Shown one piece after another: positions 1 through 9,445 of a stretch of 64,000 bases of DNA; the stretch's first letter is position 1, and each line of letters starts with the position of its first letter. The notes below the pieces were generated by a model. That model saw only the letters and a list, made by a program, of their open reading frames with translations. It made no database searches and was not told the origin of the DNA. Both the position numbers and the translations under genes were made by a program. Source of the stretch: Cryomorphaceae bacterium BACL29 MAG-121220-bin8 (GTDB lineage Bacteria; Bacteroidota; Bacteroidia; Flavobacteriales; Flavobacteriaceae); the NCBI GenBank assembly GCA_905181705.1, contig CAJIYP010000003.1:186001-250000 (forward strand), read 5' to 3'.

Positions 1-2
1 TT

Positions 3-140
3 AGTAATGAAAAACTTATTAAAAGAGGAACTTATATGATCATGGAATCTCTGAATATATCAAAACTAAAAGCTTCTATACTTTTAAAAAAATACAAGAG
101 TGTTAGAGAATCTATAAAAATGTATAAGAATGAAAAATAA
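3..140 (+). CDS. 3' end of a CDS truncated by the left window edge, unknown product
   Basis: Open frame from nt 3 (SNEKLIKRGTYMIMESLNISKLKASILLKKYKSVRESIKMYKNEK*) ending at TAA 138-140, overlapping the start of the next ORF. Confidence 0.5.
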   Translation, partial: SNEKLIKRGTYMIMESLNISKLKASILLKKYKSVRESIKMYKNEK

Positions 141-366
141 CTTTTTCAAAAAGGGATTTAAAAATATTTTTTTATCACTTTTTTTAATGTTTATTGGTCC
201 TACTCTACTTTTTCAATCATTTAAAAACGAGGACCACCCATGGTTTGAAGGTGTGTTGATTTTTAGTGTCATTATATGTGTTTTATCTATCTTCTTTGGT
301 GTAAAAGGATTGAAAAACATCATGAACTCTATTTTTAAAAAAAAAGAAAGTAATGTTGTTAACTAA
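130..366 (+). CDS. Small two-TM membrane protein, DUF6095-like
   Basis: ORF track; two hydrophobic segments and a GPxLLFQSFKNEDHP motif resembling DUF6095 proteins of flavobacteria. Confidence 0.65.
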   Translation: MKNNFFKKGFKNIFLSLFLMFIGPTLLFQSFKNEDHPWFEGVLIFSVIICVLSIFFGVKGLKNIMNSIFKKKESNVVN

Positions 367-407
367 ACCAATGGTCTTATCTTTGTTAGTATTATTAACG
401 GAATCAA

Positions 408-2348
408 ATGATTGAAATTACTTTCCCTGACGGAGCTTCAAAATCATATGAGATAAATTCAAGTCCATATGAAATTGCCTGCACTATAAGTGAAGGATTA
501 GCAAGAAATATTATTTCTGCTAAATTCAATAACAATACAATTGAAACAACTACTAAACTTACAGAAAGCGGAAAACTTATTTTTTACACGTGGAGTGATT
601 TAGAGGGTAAAAAAGCTTTTTGGCATTCTTCGGCTCATGTTCTAGCACAAGTTTTAGAAGAATTCTATTCAGGTATAAAATTAACAATTGGTCCTGCTAT
701 TTCAAATGGATTTTACTACGATGTTGATTTTGAAAACCATACAATGTCAGAGAAGGATTTTCCTGAAATTGAAAAAAGAATAATTGAAATATCAAGGGAA
801 AAGCATTTGTTTAAGATAGAATCAAAGTCAAAAAAAGACGCTTTAGATTACTACAAAAAACAAGGAAACGAGTATAAAAAAGAGCTGATTCAGAATTTAG
901 ATGATGGAAAAATAACTTTCTGTAAACATGATAATTTTAGTGATTTATGCAGAGGAGGACATTTGCCAAATACTGGTTATATTAAAGCAGTTAAATTATT
1001 GAGTGTTGCTGGAGCTTATTGGAGAGCAGACCAAAGTAAAAAACAATTAACGAGAGTTTATGGAATTTCCTTCCCCAAACAAAAAGAACTAACTGAATAT
1101 CTAAATTTATTAGAGGAAGCAAAAAAAAGAGATCATAGAAAACTTGGCAAGCAATTAGAATTATTTACATTTTCTAGTAAAGTAGGTCAAGGATTGCCAC
1201 TTTGGCTTCCTAAAGGAGCTGAACTAAGAGATAGATTAGAATCCTTTCTAAAAAAAGCTCAAAAAAAAGCAGGTTATAAACAAGTAATTTCTCCCCATAT
1301 TGGAAACAAAGAACTTTACGAAACATCGGGACATTATCAAAAATACGGAGAAAGTAGTTTTCAACCTATTTCTACACCAGCTGAGGGTGAGGAGTTTTTA
1401 TTGAAACCTATGAATTGCCCCCACCATTGTGAAATGTATAATTCAAAACAGTGGAGTTATAAAGAACTTCCTGTAAGGTATGCAGAATTTGGAACAGTTT
1501 ACAGGTATGAACAAAGTGGTGAACTTCATGGCCTAACAAGAGTTAGAGGGTTTACGCAAGATGATGCTCACATTTTTTGTACAGAAGATCAACTGAACTC
1601 TGAATTTAAAAATGTAATTGACCTTGTATTGTATGTCTTTAAATCTCTTGGTTTTGAAAACTTTACAGCACAAGTATCTCTAAGAGATAAAAATAATAAA
1701 GAAAAATATATTGGAAGTGATGATGTTTGGGAAACTGCAGAAAATGCTATCATAAATGCCACTAAAGAAAAAAATATTAATTATAAAATCGAATATGGAG
1801 AAGCAGCTTTTTATGGTCCAAAACTTGATTTTATGGTTAAAGATGCAATTGGAAGAGAATGGCAATTAGGTACAATACAGGTAGATTATAACCTTCCTGA
1901 AAGGTTTGAGCTTAGCTACATTGATAATGAAAATAAAATTAAGCGACCAGTAATGATACATAGAGCTCCATTTGGAAGTATGGAGCGATTTATTGCAATT
2001 TTAATTGAGCATACTGGAGGTAATTTTCCATTATGGTTGACTTCTAATCAAATAATATTAATTCCTGTAGGAGAAAAACATAAAAAATACACTGAAAAAG
2101 TTTTAAAATTACTAGAAAATGACGAAATTCGCGCACTTGCCGATACTAGAAATGAAACTGTTGGGAAAAAAATAAGAGAAGCTGAATTAGAAAAAATCCC
2201 ATTCATGATAATTATTGGTGATGAAGAAGAAAAAAACAATAGCTTTTCAATAAGAGGACATGGTGGAAAGGATTTTGGTACAAAAAATATTAAGGAAATA
2301 ATAAAGTTTATTTCTGAACAAGTAACTGAAACAATAAAAGAATTTTAA
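408..2348 (+). CDS. thrS: Threonyl-tRNA synthetase
   Basis: 646 aa, TGS domain, HSSAHVLAQ motif, class II motifs (MNCPHHCEMY, RYAEFGTVYRYEQSGELHGLTRVRGFTQDDAHIF), anticodon-binding C-terminus. Confidence 0.97.
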   Translation: MIEITFPDGASKSYEINSSPYEIACTISEGLARNIISAKFNNNTIETTTKLTESGKLIFYTWSDLEGKKAFWHSSAHVLAQVLEEFYSGIKLTIGPAISNGFYYDVDFENHTMSEKDFPEIEKRIIEISREKHLFKIESKSKKDALDYYKKQGNEYKKELIQNLDDGKITFCKHDNFSDLCRGGHLPNTGYIKAVKLLSVAGAYWRADQSKKQLTRVYGISFPKQKELTEYLNLLEEAKKRDHRKLGKQLELFTFSSKVGQGLPLWLPKGAELRDRLESFLKKAQKKAGYKQVISPHIGNKELYETSGHYQKYGESSFQPISTPAEGEEFLLKPMNCPHHCEMYNSKQWSYKELPVRYAEFGTVYRYEQSGELHGLTRVRGFTQDDAHIFCTEDQLNSEFKNVIDLVLYVFKSLGFENFTAQVSLRDKNNKEKYIGSDDVWETAENAIINATKEKNINYKIEYGEAAFYGPKLDFMVKDAIGREWQLGTIQVDYNLPERFELSYIDNENKIKRPVMIHRAPFGSMERFIAILIEHTGGNFPLWLTSNQIILIPVGEKHKKYTEKVLKLLENDEIRALADTRNETVGKKIREAELEKIPFMIIIGDEEEKNNSFSIRGHGGKDFGTKNIKEIIKFISEQVTETIKEF

Positions 2349-2367
2349 TTAACTTAAATATACAGCT

Positions 2368-2919
2368 ATAGCAATTCGTAGAAAAAGAAGCAGACAACCT
2401 GCTAGGATAATAAAACAAAATCCACATAAAATTAATGAGGATATTAGAGCTAATGAGTTAAGACTTGTTGGTGACAATGTTGAAGTAGGGATTTATAACC
2501 TAAACAAAGCTTTAGAACTTGCAAAAGAACTTGAGTTGGATTTAGTTGAAATATCTCCAAAGGCAACTCCACCTGTTTGTAAGATAATGGAATACAAAAA
2601 GTTTTTGTATGAACAAAAAAAGAGAGAGAAAATAATTAAATCAAAATCTACAAAAGTAATTGTAAAAGAAATAAGATTTGGTCCAAATACAGATGAACAT
2701 GATTATGAGTTTAAAAAAAAACATGGAATTAAATTTCTAAAGGAAGGAGCGAAACTCAAAGCGTTTGTTTTTTTTAAAGGAAGATCAATAATTTTTAAAG
2801 AAAAAGGTCAAATTTTATTATTAAAATTAGCTCAGGAACTAGATGAATATGGAAAAGTTGAGTCATTACCTACTATGGAAGGGAAAAAAATGATTATGTT
2901 TGTGGCCCCAAAGAAATAA
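2368..2919 (+). CDS. infC: Translation initiation factor IF-3, probable non-canonical AUA start
   Basis: Frame open from the in-frame stop at 2350-2352; ATA at 2368 gives (M)AIRRKRSRQPARIIKQNPHKINEDIRANELRLVGDNVEVGIYNLNKALELA..., matching the IF-3 N-terminus. The ORF track starts too late, at TTG 2536. Confidence 0.88.
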   Translation: MAIRRKRSRQPARIIKQNPHKINEDIRANELRLVGDNVEVGIYNLNKALELAKELELDLVEISPKATPPVCKIMEYKKFLYEQKKREKIIKSKSTKVIVKEIRFGPNTDEHDYEFKKKHGIKFLKEGAKLKAFVFFKGRSIIFKEKGQILLLKLAQELDEYGKVESLPTMEGKKMIMFVAPKK

Positions 2920-2936
2920 ATTAAGTATAGTAAGTT

Positions 2937-3134
2937 ATGCCAAAAATGAAAACAAAATCTAGTGCTAAGAAGAGATTTAAAGTAACTGGAACAGGGAAAA
3001 TTAAAAGAAAACACGCTTTCAAAAGTCACATTTTGACAAAGAAGTCCAAAAAGAGAAAACTTGCTCTTACACACTCCACTTTAGTTCATGAAAGTGATAG
3101 TGATAATATTAAAAAACAATTACGTTTAAAATAA
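2937..3134 (+). CDS. rpmI: 50S ribosomal protein L35
   Basis: 65 aa, [37 protein letters not shown]; infC-rpmI-rplT order. Confidence 0.97.
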   Translation: MPKMKTKSSAKKRFKVTGTGKIKRKHAFKSHILTKKSKKRKLALTHSTLVHESDSDNIKKQLRLK

Positions 3135-3208
3135 CGGTTTAACAATTAAGTTTAACCAAGAAAAAGGTCTTAAAATTCTTAAACGATACCTAATCTAAAA
3201 ATTAAATT

Positions 3209-3553
3209 ATGCCAAGATCAGTAAATTCAGTAGCTTCTAGACAAAGGAGAAAAAAGATACTTAAACAAGCAAAAGGATATTTCGGAAGAAGAAAAAATGT
3301 TTGGACCGTAGCCAAAAATGCTGTTGAAAAAGGTTTAACCTATGCCTACAGAGACAGAAAAAATAAAAAAAGAACTTTCAGAGCTCTATGGATAACAAGA
3401 ATAAATGCTGGAGCTAGACTTCATGGTTTATCTTACTCTGAACTTATGGGTAAACTAAAGCAGAATAATATTAATGTTAATAGAAAAGTTCTTGCCGATT
3501 TAGCTATGAATAATCCTGAAGCATTTACTGAAATTATAAATAAGGTAAAGTAA
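3209..3553 (+). CDS. rplT: 50S ribosomal protein L20
   Basis: 114 aa, [42 protein letters not shown]. Confidence 0.97.
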   Translation: MPRSVNSVASRQRRKKILKQAKGYFGRRKNVWTVAKNAVEKGLTYAYRDRKNKKRTFRALWITRINAGARLHGLSYSELMGKLKQNNINVNRKVLADLAMNNPEAFTEIINKVK

Positions 3554-3559
3554 GTACCC

Positions 3560-5077
3560 TTAAAAAGGCATGTCATCACCTTCTTCTCTGTAACTACCAC
3601 TTTCAAATGCCTGATCTGGATTAACCTTTGGACTATCTTGATTAATCTTTGATTGGTATTCAAAAGGAGAATCAAAATTATCTAAGTTCTCAAATTTACC
3701 TAAACTAGAAACAAATTTAAGTCTGATATTACTTAAACCACCATTTCTATGTTTGGCTACAATAAACTCTGCTTGTCCACTTGATGGTGTTCTTTCCTCA
3801 TCATCCCATTCATCTATTTTATAATATTCAGGTCTGTATATAAACGAGACTATATCTGCATCTTGTTCAATTGCCCCTGATTCTCTTAAATCAGAAAGAA
3901 TTGGTCTTTTACTTCCTCCTCTTGTTTCAACAGCTCTTGATAATTGAGATAATGCTATAACAGGGACATTTAGTTCTTTTGCTAAAGCTTTTAAATTTCT
4001 TGAAATTGTAGAAATTTCTTGCTCCCTATTTCCATTTTTATTACTTCCTCCAGCTGTCATTAATTGTAGATAATCAATTACTATAAGTTTAATGCCGTAT
4101 TGAGAGGACAATCTTCTTGCTTTAGCTCTTAAATCAAAAATAGATAATGACGGAGTATCATCTATATATAGTGGAGCATTTTCTAACGCAGAAACTTTTA
4201 CATTTAACTGCTCCCATTCAAACTTTTCTAAGTTACCAGTTCTTAACTTTTCAGAGGATAAACCGGTTTCAGATGAAATTAATCTGGTTATAAGTTGAAT
4301 TGAAGACATTTCTAATGAAAAAAAAGCTACTGGAATATTCTGAGCTACAGCCATGTTTCTTGCCATAGATAAAGTCAAAGCAGTTTTACCCATACCTGGT
4401 CTAGCTGCAATTATAACTAAGTCACTGGGTTGCCAACCTGAGGTGAGTTTGTCTACATCAGAAAAACCAGAGGGAATTCCACTTAAACCATCTTTATTTG
4501 AAATTTCTTCAATCTTTTTTTTAGCTTGAATAACTAAACTCTGAGCTGTTTCAGTAGATTTTTTAATATTTCCCTGAGTAACATCATATAACTTAGATTC
4601 TGCTGAATCTAAAAGATTAAAAACATCTTTAGTTTCGTCGTAAGAATCTTCTATTATTTCAGTCGAAATTTTAATTAAACTTCTCTGAATATATTTTTGA
4701 AGAATTATTCTTGCATGGTATTCTATGTGAGCAGATGAGGAAACTTTTTGAGTTAATTGTACTAAATAATAATCACCACCTGCTTTATCAAGTTTACCTT
4801 CACTTCTTAGTTTAGCCGAAACAGTAAGTAAATCAATAGGTTCAGTGTTTTCAAATAACTTAACTATGCATTCAAAAATAAATTGATGAGCTTCTTTATA
4901 AAAAGCATTAGGATGTAATATATCAATAACTGCGTCAACACCTTTCTTATCTATCATCATAGCACCCAAAACAACCTCTTCTAAATCTAATGCTTGAGGT
5001 GGGATTTTGCCTCTTTCAAAAGAAACTACTTGAGTTTGTTTGTTAGTCCTTTCAAAAAGAGGTTTAGCTTTTTCCAT
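3560..5077 (-). CDS. dnaB: Replicative DNA helicase
   Basis: 505 aa, IAARPGMGKTALTLSMA Walker A, VIDYLQLM Walker B, DnaB N-terminal domain; no intein insertion seen. Confidence 0.96.
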   Translation of the reverse strand: MEKAKPLFERTNKQTQVVSFERGKIPPQALDLEEVVLGAMMIDKKGVDAVIDILHPNAFYKEAHQFIFECIVKLFENTEPIDLLTVSAKLRSEGKLDKAGGDYYLVQLTQKVSSSAHIEYHARIILQKYIQRSLIKISTEIIEDSYDETKDVFNLLDSAESKLYDVTQGNIKKSTETAQSLVIQAKKKIEEISNKDGLSGIPSGFSDVDKLTSGWQPSDLVIIAARPGMGKTALTLSMARNMAVAQNIPVAFFSLEMSSIQLITRLISSETGLSSEKLRTGNLEKFEWEQLNVKVSALENAPLYIDDTPSLSIFDLRAKARRLSSQYGIKLIVIDYLQLMTAGGSNKNGNREQEISTISRNLKALAKELNVPVIALSQLSRAVETRGGSKRPILSDLRESGAIEQDADIVSFIYRPEYYKIDEWDDEERTPSSGQAEFIVAKHRNGGLSNIRLKFVSSLGKFENLDNFDSPFEYQSKINQDSPKVNPDQAFESGSYREEGDDMPF

Positions 5078-5181
5078 GTGGCTAACTTAAGAAAACATAA
5101 TGCTTACTGGATAAAATTATTTTATATAAAACGAACAATAATTTGTTAACAAAGAAAAAAAAATGTTAACATCTAAAAGAT

Positions 5182-6135
5182 TTAAGAATTATAAACTCCC
5201 ATTGAAATAAATTTATTCATTCTTTCATCTAAAAGATTAGATATTTTCTTATTTTTTAGTGAGTTAAAAGAATTTAAAATGGCACTCTTCACATTAGAAA
5301 ATGTTTTTTCTTTATCTCTGTGAGCTCCACCTAAAGGTTCAGCAATAATTTTATCAATCAAATTATTTTTCTTCATGTCATTTGGAGTTAATTTTAAAGC
5401 TTCAGCAGCTTTTTCTTTATAATCCCAACTTCTCCATAAAATAGAAGAACAGGACTCTGGGGAAATTACAGAGTACCAGGTGTTCTCCAACATCATAACG
5501 TGATCTCCAATTCCTATACCAAGTGCACCCCCAGAAGCACCCTCTCCAATTACAATACAAATTATTTGTGTTTTCAATTGAAACATTTCAAATAAATTCT
5601 TCGCTATTGCTTCTCCTTGCCCTCTTTCTTCAGCTTCTAGTCCAGGATATGCTCCAGGTGTATCAATTAAAGTTAAAACTGGAATATTAAATTTCTCTGC
5701 TGACTTCATTAATCTTAAGGCTTTTCTATAACCCTCTGGATTAGACATTCCAAAATTCCTGTACTGTCTTGTTTTAGTATTAAAACCTTTTTGCTGACCA
5801 ATAAACATAAAAGTTTGATCATTAATTTTTCCAAGCCCTCCAATCATTGCTTTGTCATCCTTAACGTTTCTATCACCATGAAGTTCTAAAAAAGTATCAT
5901 TTGTTAAAGCTTTAATGTAATCTAATGTATAAGGGCGAGATGGATGTCTTGACAATTGAACTCTTTGCCAAGGAGAAATATTTTTATATATATCTTGTTT
6001 AGTTTTCTGAATTTTATCAATCAACTTTTTACAAGTTCCTGAAACATCGATATCACTTTTATTTCCAATCAACTTACATTCAGTAAGTTGATCTTCAAGA
6101 TCTTTAAGAGGAGATTCAAAATCTAAATATTCCAT
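5182..6135 (-). CDS. accA: Acetyl-CoA carboxylase carboxyltransferase subunit alpha
   Basis: 317 aa, [38 protein letters not shown] motifs. Confidence 0.96.
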   Translation of the reverse strand: MEYLDFESPLKDLEDQLTECKLIGNKSDIDVSGTCKKLIDKIQKTKQDIYKNISPWQRVQLSRHPSRPYTLDYIKALTNDTFLELHGDRNVKDDKAMIGGLGKINDQTFMFIGQQKGFNTKTRQYRNFGMSNPEGYRKALRLMKSAEKFNIPVLTLIDTPGAYPGLEAEERGQGEAIAKNLFEMFQLKTQIICIVIGEGASGGALGIGIGDHVMMLENTWYSVISPESCSSILWRSWDYKEKAAEALKLTPNDMKKNNLIDKIIAEPLGGAHRDKEKTFSNVKSAILNSFNSLKNKKISNLLDERMNKFISMGVYNS

Positions 6136-6183
6136 AAAAAGTACAATTTCGTATTCAAATATAAAATAATAATTTACACAAAT

Positions 6184-7059
6184 CTATTTTTGTTTTAGCT
6201 TCAAAATTCCATTTAAAATTACAGAGAAAAATATTAATAAAAATCCGATATAAAATTCATAAGACATATTCTCTGATTCGTTTAAAAAGATAATTGCAAG
6301 AACTATTCCATAAATAGGTTCCATATTAATAGAAAGCATTATTGAGAATGGAGACAAATGCTTCATTACATCAACGGAAATAACAAATGCATAGGCAGTA
6401 CATACTGTTCCCAATATGAAAAGCCATAAAACATCACCACTTTTTAAATAAAATAAATTAGTATTTAAGTCATCACTAATAATTAACAATAAAGAGACTG
6501 TTATAAAACCGCCTATAAGTTCATAAAGAGAGATAGTAAAAGAAGAAATTTTTCCAACTAATTTTCCATTAAACAATGTAAAAAATACGCTTAAAATTAC
6601 TGAAATAAAGGCATAAATAATTCCTTCTAAATAATGAAATTGAGTCTTAAAAATAATTGCAGTTCCAATAACAACTAGAAATCCTAAAAAAACCTCATAT
6701 AAAATTATTTTTCTATTATATAAAATAGGTTCTAAAAAAGATGTAATAAAAGCTCCTAATGATAAAATAGATAATGTTATAGATACATTAGATACTTTAA
6801 TAGCTTTAAAGAAAAAAACCCAATGTAAAGAAATTATTAAACCACAAAACAATAATTTAAATAAAATATTTTTTGAAATTTTTAATTTTTTTTTAAAAAA
6901 AGGAGCTAGAAATAATAAAAAAACAGAAGCTATTAACATTCTATACCAAACTAATTTAAGAGAATCTACTGATATTAAAGAACCCAAAATAGCGGTAAAG
7001 CCGAAAACAAAAACAATGAAGTGAAAATGAATTAAACTTTTAAGTTTATTTTTTTGCAT
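6184..7059 (-). CDS. EamA/DMT-family transporter
   Basis: 291 aa, about 10 hydrophobic segments, C-terminal EPIYGIVLAIIFLNE motif typical of EamA. Confidence 0.85.
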   Translation of the reverse strand: MQKNKLKSLIHFHFIVFVFGFTAILGSLISVDSLKLVWYRMLIASVFLLFLAPFFKKKLKISKNILFKLLFCGLIISLHWVFFFKAIKVSNVSITLSILSLGAFITSFLEPILYNRKIILYEVFLGFLVVIGTAIIFKTQFHYLEGIIYAFISVILSVFFTLFNGKLVGKISSFTISLYELIGGFITVSLLLIISDDLNTNLFYLKSGDVLWLFILGTVCTAYAFVISVDVMKHLSPFSIMLSINMEPIYGIVLAIIFLNESENMSYEFYIGFLLIFFSVILNGILKLKQK

Positions 7060-8122
7060 ATTTTAAAAAATATATTGCTAATAAAAGAAAAATTATATTT
7101 GGAATCCACGCGCCCAAAAAAGGTGAAAGTCCAGATTTACTTACCATAACAGAAAAGAATTTATCAAAAAATACAAAAGTAAAAGCAGTAATAATTCCAA
7201 AAGCAAGATTAACCCCCATACCTTCTCTTCTTTTAAATGAAGAAGCTGAAACTGCTAATAAAGTGAGAATAAATGTAGATAAAGGAAGGCTCCATCTTTT
7301 ATGCCTAACTAATAAATGATTATTTATTAATGGAGAACCACTTTCTTCTTCTTGTTTTATAAATTCATTTAATTCAAAAAAGTTTTGAGTTTCTGCCATA
7401 TAATTTACAGAGGAAAGTTCATTTATTTTAAAAGAAAAAATGGTGTCTAAAATTTTTTTTGATTCGATAAATTGTATATCTCCTTTAAAGGTTCTTTTGA
7501 AATAATCGGTCAACCTATACACACTATCTTCTTTAATCCATCTTATATTTCTTGCAGTTATTTTAAATTCTAAATTGTTTTTATTAAAATGCTCATAAGA
7601 AAAATCATAAGCAAGTTCTCTTGTAGGATTATAGCTACTAACATATACAAAATCATTTTCATCAACTTGTTTGTATATTTTTGAAGTTTCTCTTGATTTT
7701 TTTCCTTTTTTTAAATATTTATAAGAAAATTCATTAAAACTTTTATTTTTTGCAGGAACAATAAACATTCCAGAGTAGAAAGCCATTAATGCTATTACAG
7801 ATGCTGCAATCATAAATGGTCTTAAATATCTATTAAATGAAATACCCGAACTTAAAATCGCAATAATTTCTGAGTTATTGGCAATTTTTGAAGTAAACCA
7901 TATTACTGAAAGAAAAACAAAAAGCGGGTAAAGTGTATTTCCAAAATACCACACAAAATCTAAATAATAACTTGCTATTTCTTGTAGCGGAACATCAAAC
8001 TCTTTGAATTTATCAATCTTTTCAGAAATATCTACTAATATTCCTATTGGAATGAAAAGTAGAAGCATCACTACAAATGTACTTAAGTATTTAAAAAAAA
8101 TATATTTATCTAATATTTTCAA
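7046..8122 (-). CDS. LptF/LptG-family LPS export permease
   Basis: 358 aa, N-terminal MKILDKYIFFKYLSTFVVMLLLF, C-terminal permease helices; 14-nt overlap with the downstream DMT gene. Confidence 0.88.
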   Translation of the reverse strand: MKILDKYIFFKYLSTFVVMLLLFIPIGILVDISEKIDKFKEFDVPLQEIASYYLDFVWYFGNTLYPLFVFLSVIWFTSKIANNSEIIAILSSGISFNRYLRPFMIAASVIALMAFYSGMFIVPAKNKSFNEFSYKYLKKGKKSRETSKIYKQVDENDFVYVSSYNPTRELAYDFSYEHFNKNNLEFKITARNIRWIKEDSVYRLTDYFKRTFKGDIQFIESKKILDTIFSFKINELSSVNYMAETQNFFELNEFIKQEEESGSPLINNHLLVRHKRWSLPLSTFILTLLAVSASSFKRREGMGVNLAFGIITAFTFVFFDKFFSVMVSKSGLSPFLGAWIPNIIFLLLAIYFLKYAKK

Positions 8123-8123
8123 G

Positions 8124-9254
8124 TTATAGTCTATTATTCATTCTTTTAATCATTTTGGATTTCCAATTTGAAAATTTCCCTTTTAAAATTTGTTTTCTAG
8201 ATTCCTTTACTAACCATAAATAAAATGCTAAATTATGAATAGTTGCAATTTGCCTGCCTAAAGCCTCTTTTGTAGAAAAAAGATGTTTTAAATAAGCTTT
8301 AGAATAACTTAAATCAACAAATGAATAGTTATTAGAATCTATAACACTAAAATCTTCTTTCCATTTTTTGTTTTTAATATTAATAGTTCCATCTGCTGTA
8401 AACAACATTCCATTTCTAGCATTTCTAGATGGCATAACACAATCAAACATATCCACTCCTAATGCTATATTTTCTAGTAGATTTATTGGTGTACCAACTC
8501 CCATTAAATACCTAGGTTTATCTTCAGGAAGTATGTTACAAACTATTTCTGTCATTCCATACATTTCTTCAGCTGGTTCACCAACAGAAAGGCCTCCAAT
8601 TGCATTTCCCTTTGCTCCAATACTTGATATAAATTCTGCAGATTCTGCTCTCAAATCTTTATATGTACTCCCTTGCACAATTGGAAATAAAGTTTGAGTA
8701 TATTCATATAATGAAGGGGACTTGTTAAATTCTTTTACGCATCTTTTAAGCCATCTATGTGTCATGTGCATAGATTTTTTAGCATAATTAAATTCACAGG
8801 GATAAGGAGTACATTCATCAAAAGCCATAATTATATCAGCACCGATTGATTTTTGAATATTTATAGCTCTTTCAGGTGTGAAAAAATGATAAGAACCATC
8901 AATATGTGATTTAAATTCCACCCCCTCTTCATTAATTTTTCTGTTATTTGATAAAGAATAAACCTGATATCCTCCGCTGTCGGTTAAAATATTTCTATCC
9001 CAATTCATAAACTTATGTATTCCTCCTGCTTTTTCAATTATATTTTCACCAGGACGTAGATATAAATGATATGTATTTGCAAGAATTACATCGGGGTTAA
9101 TTTCATTTTTAACATCTCTTTGGTGCACACCTTTTATAGTAGCTGAAGTGCCAACTGGCATAAAAATAGGTGTTTCTATAATTCCGTGATCAGTATTAAT
9201 AATTCCAGCTCTAGCTTTTGATTGTAAATCAGTAGCTTTTAATTCAAATTTCAT
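8124..9254 (-). CDS. tgt: Queuine tRNA-ribosyltransferase
   Basis: 376 aa, TPIFMPVGTSATIKGV, LTDSGGYQV, FDCVMPSRNARNG motifs. Confidence 0.97.
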   Translation of the reverse strand: MKFELKATDLQSKARAGIINTDHGIIETPIFMPVGTSATIKGVHQRDVKNEINPDVILANTYHLYLRPGENIIEKAGGIHKFMNWDRNILTDSGGYQVYSLSNNRKINEEGVEFKSHIDGSYHFFTPERAINIQKSIGADIIMAFDECTPYPCEFNYAKKSMHMTHRWLKRCVKEFNKSPSLYEYTQTLFPIVQGSTYKDLRAESAEFISSIGAKGNAIGGLSVGEPAEEMYGMTEIVCNILPEDKPRYLMGVGTPINLLENIALGVDMFDCVMPSRNARNGMLFTADGTINIKNKKWKEDFSVIDSNNYSFVDLSYSKAYLKHLFSTKEALGRQIATIHNLAFYLWLVKESRKQILKGKFSNWKSKMIKRMNNRL

Positions 9255-9323
9255 ATTATATAATCATAATTTATAAAGATAATTATATGTAAACAGTAAT
9301 TGATAGTTTTAAAAATAATTTAA

Positions 9324-9352
9324 TTATCAACATTCAACATAGCTTATCAACA
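9324..9352 (+). promoter_or_regulatory. Pair of TTATCAACA direct repeats at 20-nt pitch (DnaA-box-like)
   Basis: TTATCAACA at 9324-9332 and 9344-9352, one mismatch from E. coli DnaA box TTATCCACA; divergent tgt/transketolase intergenic region. Confidence 0.4.
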
Positions 9353-9445
9353 AATAATAATGTATCAAATTTATTAAGGTAAATATATTTTTGAAAGCAG
9401 TTTAATAATTCTATTTTTGATTTTATCAATAAAAACTAAAATTAA

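Noticed and set aside
1680-2239. Antisense ORFs inside thrS (1680-1865 and 2048-2239, minus)
   Set aside because: They are shadows of a strongly conserved gene, with low-complexity F/S/I-rich translation typical of antisense AT-rich coding DNA.
2832-3074. Minus-strand ORF across infC/rpmI
   Set aside because: Overlaps two confident ribosome-related genes; no recognisable domain.
9255-9445. Origin of replication (oriC)
   Set aside because: Only two good and one weak DnaA-like motifs; dnaA is not in the window and no skew calculation was possible. Kept only as a regulatory-pair finding.
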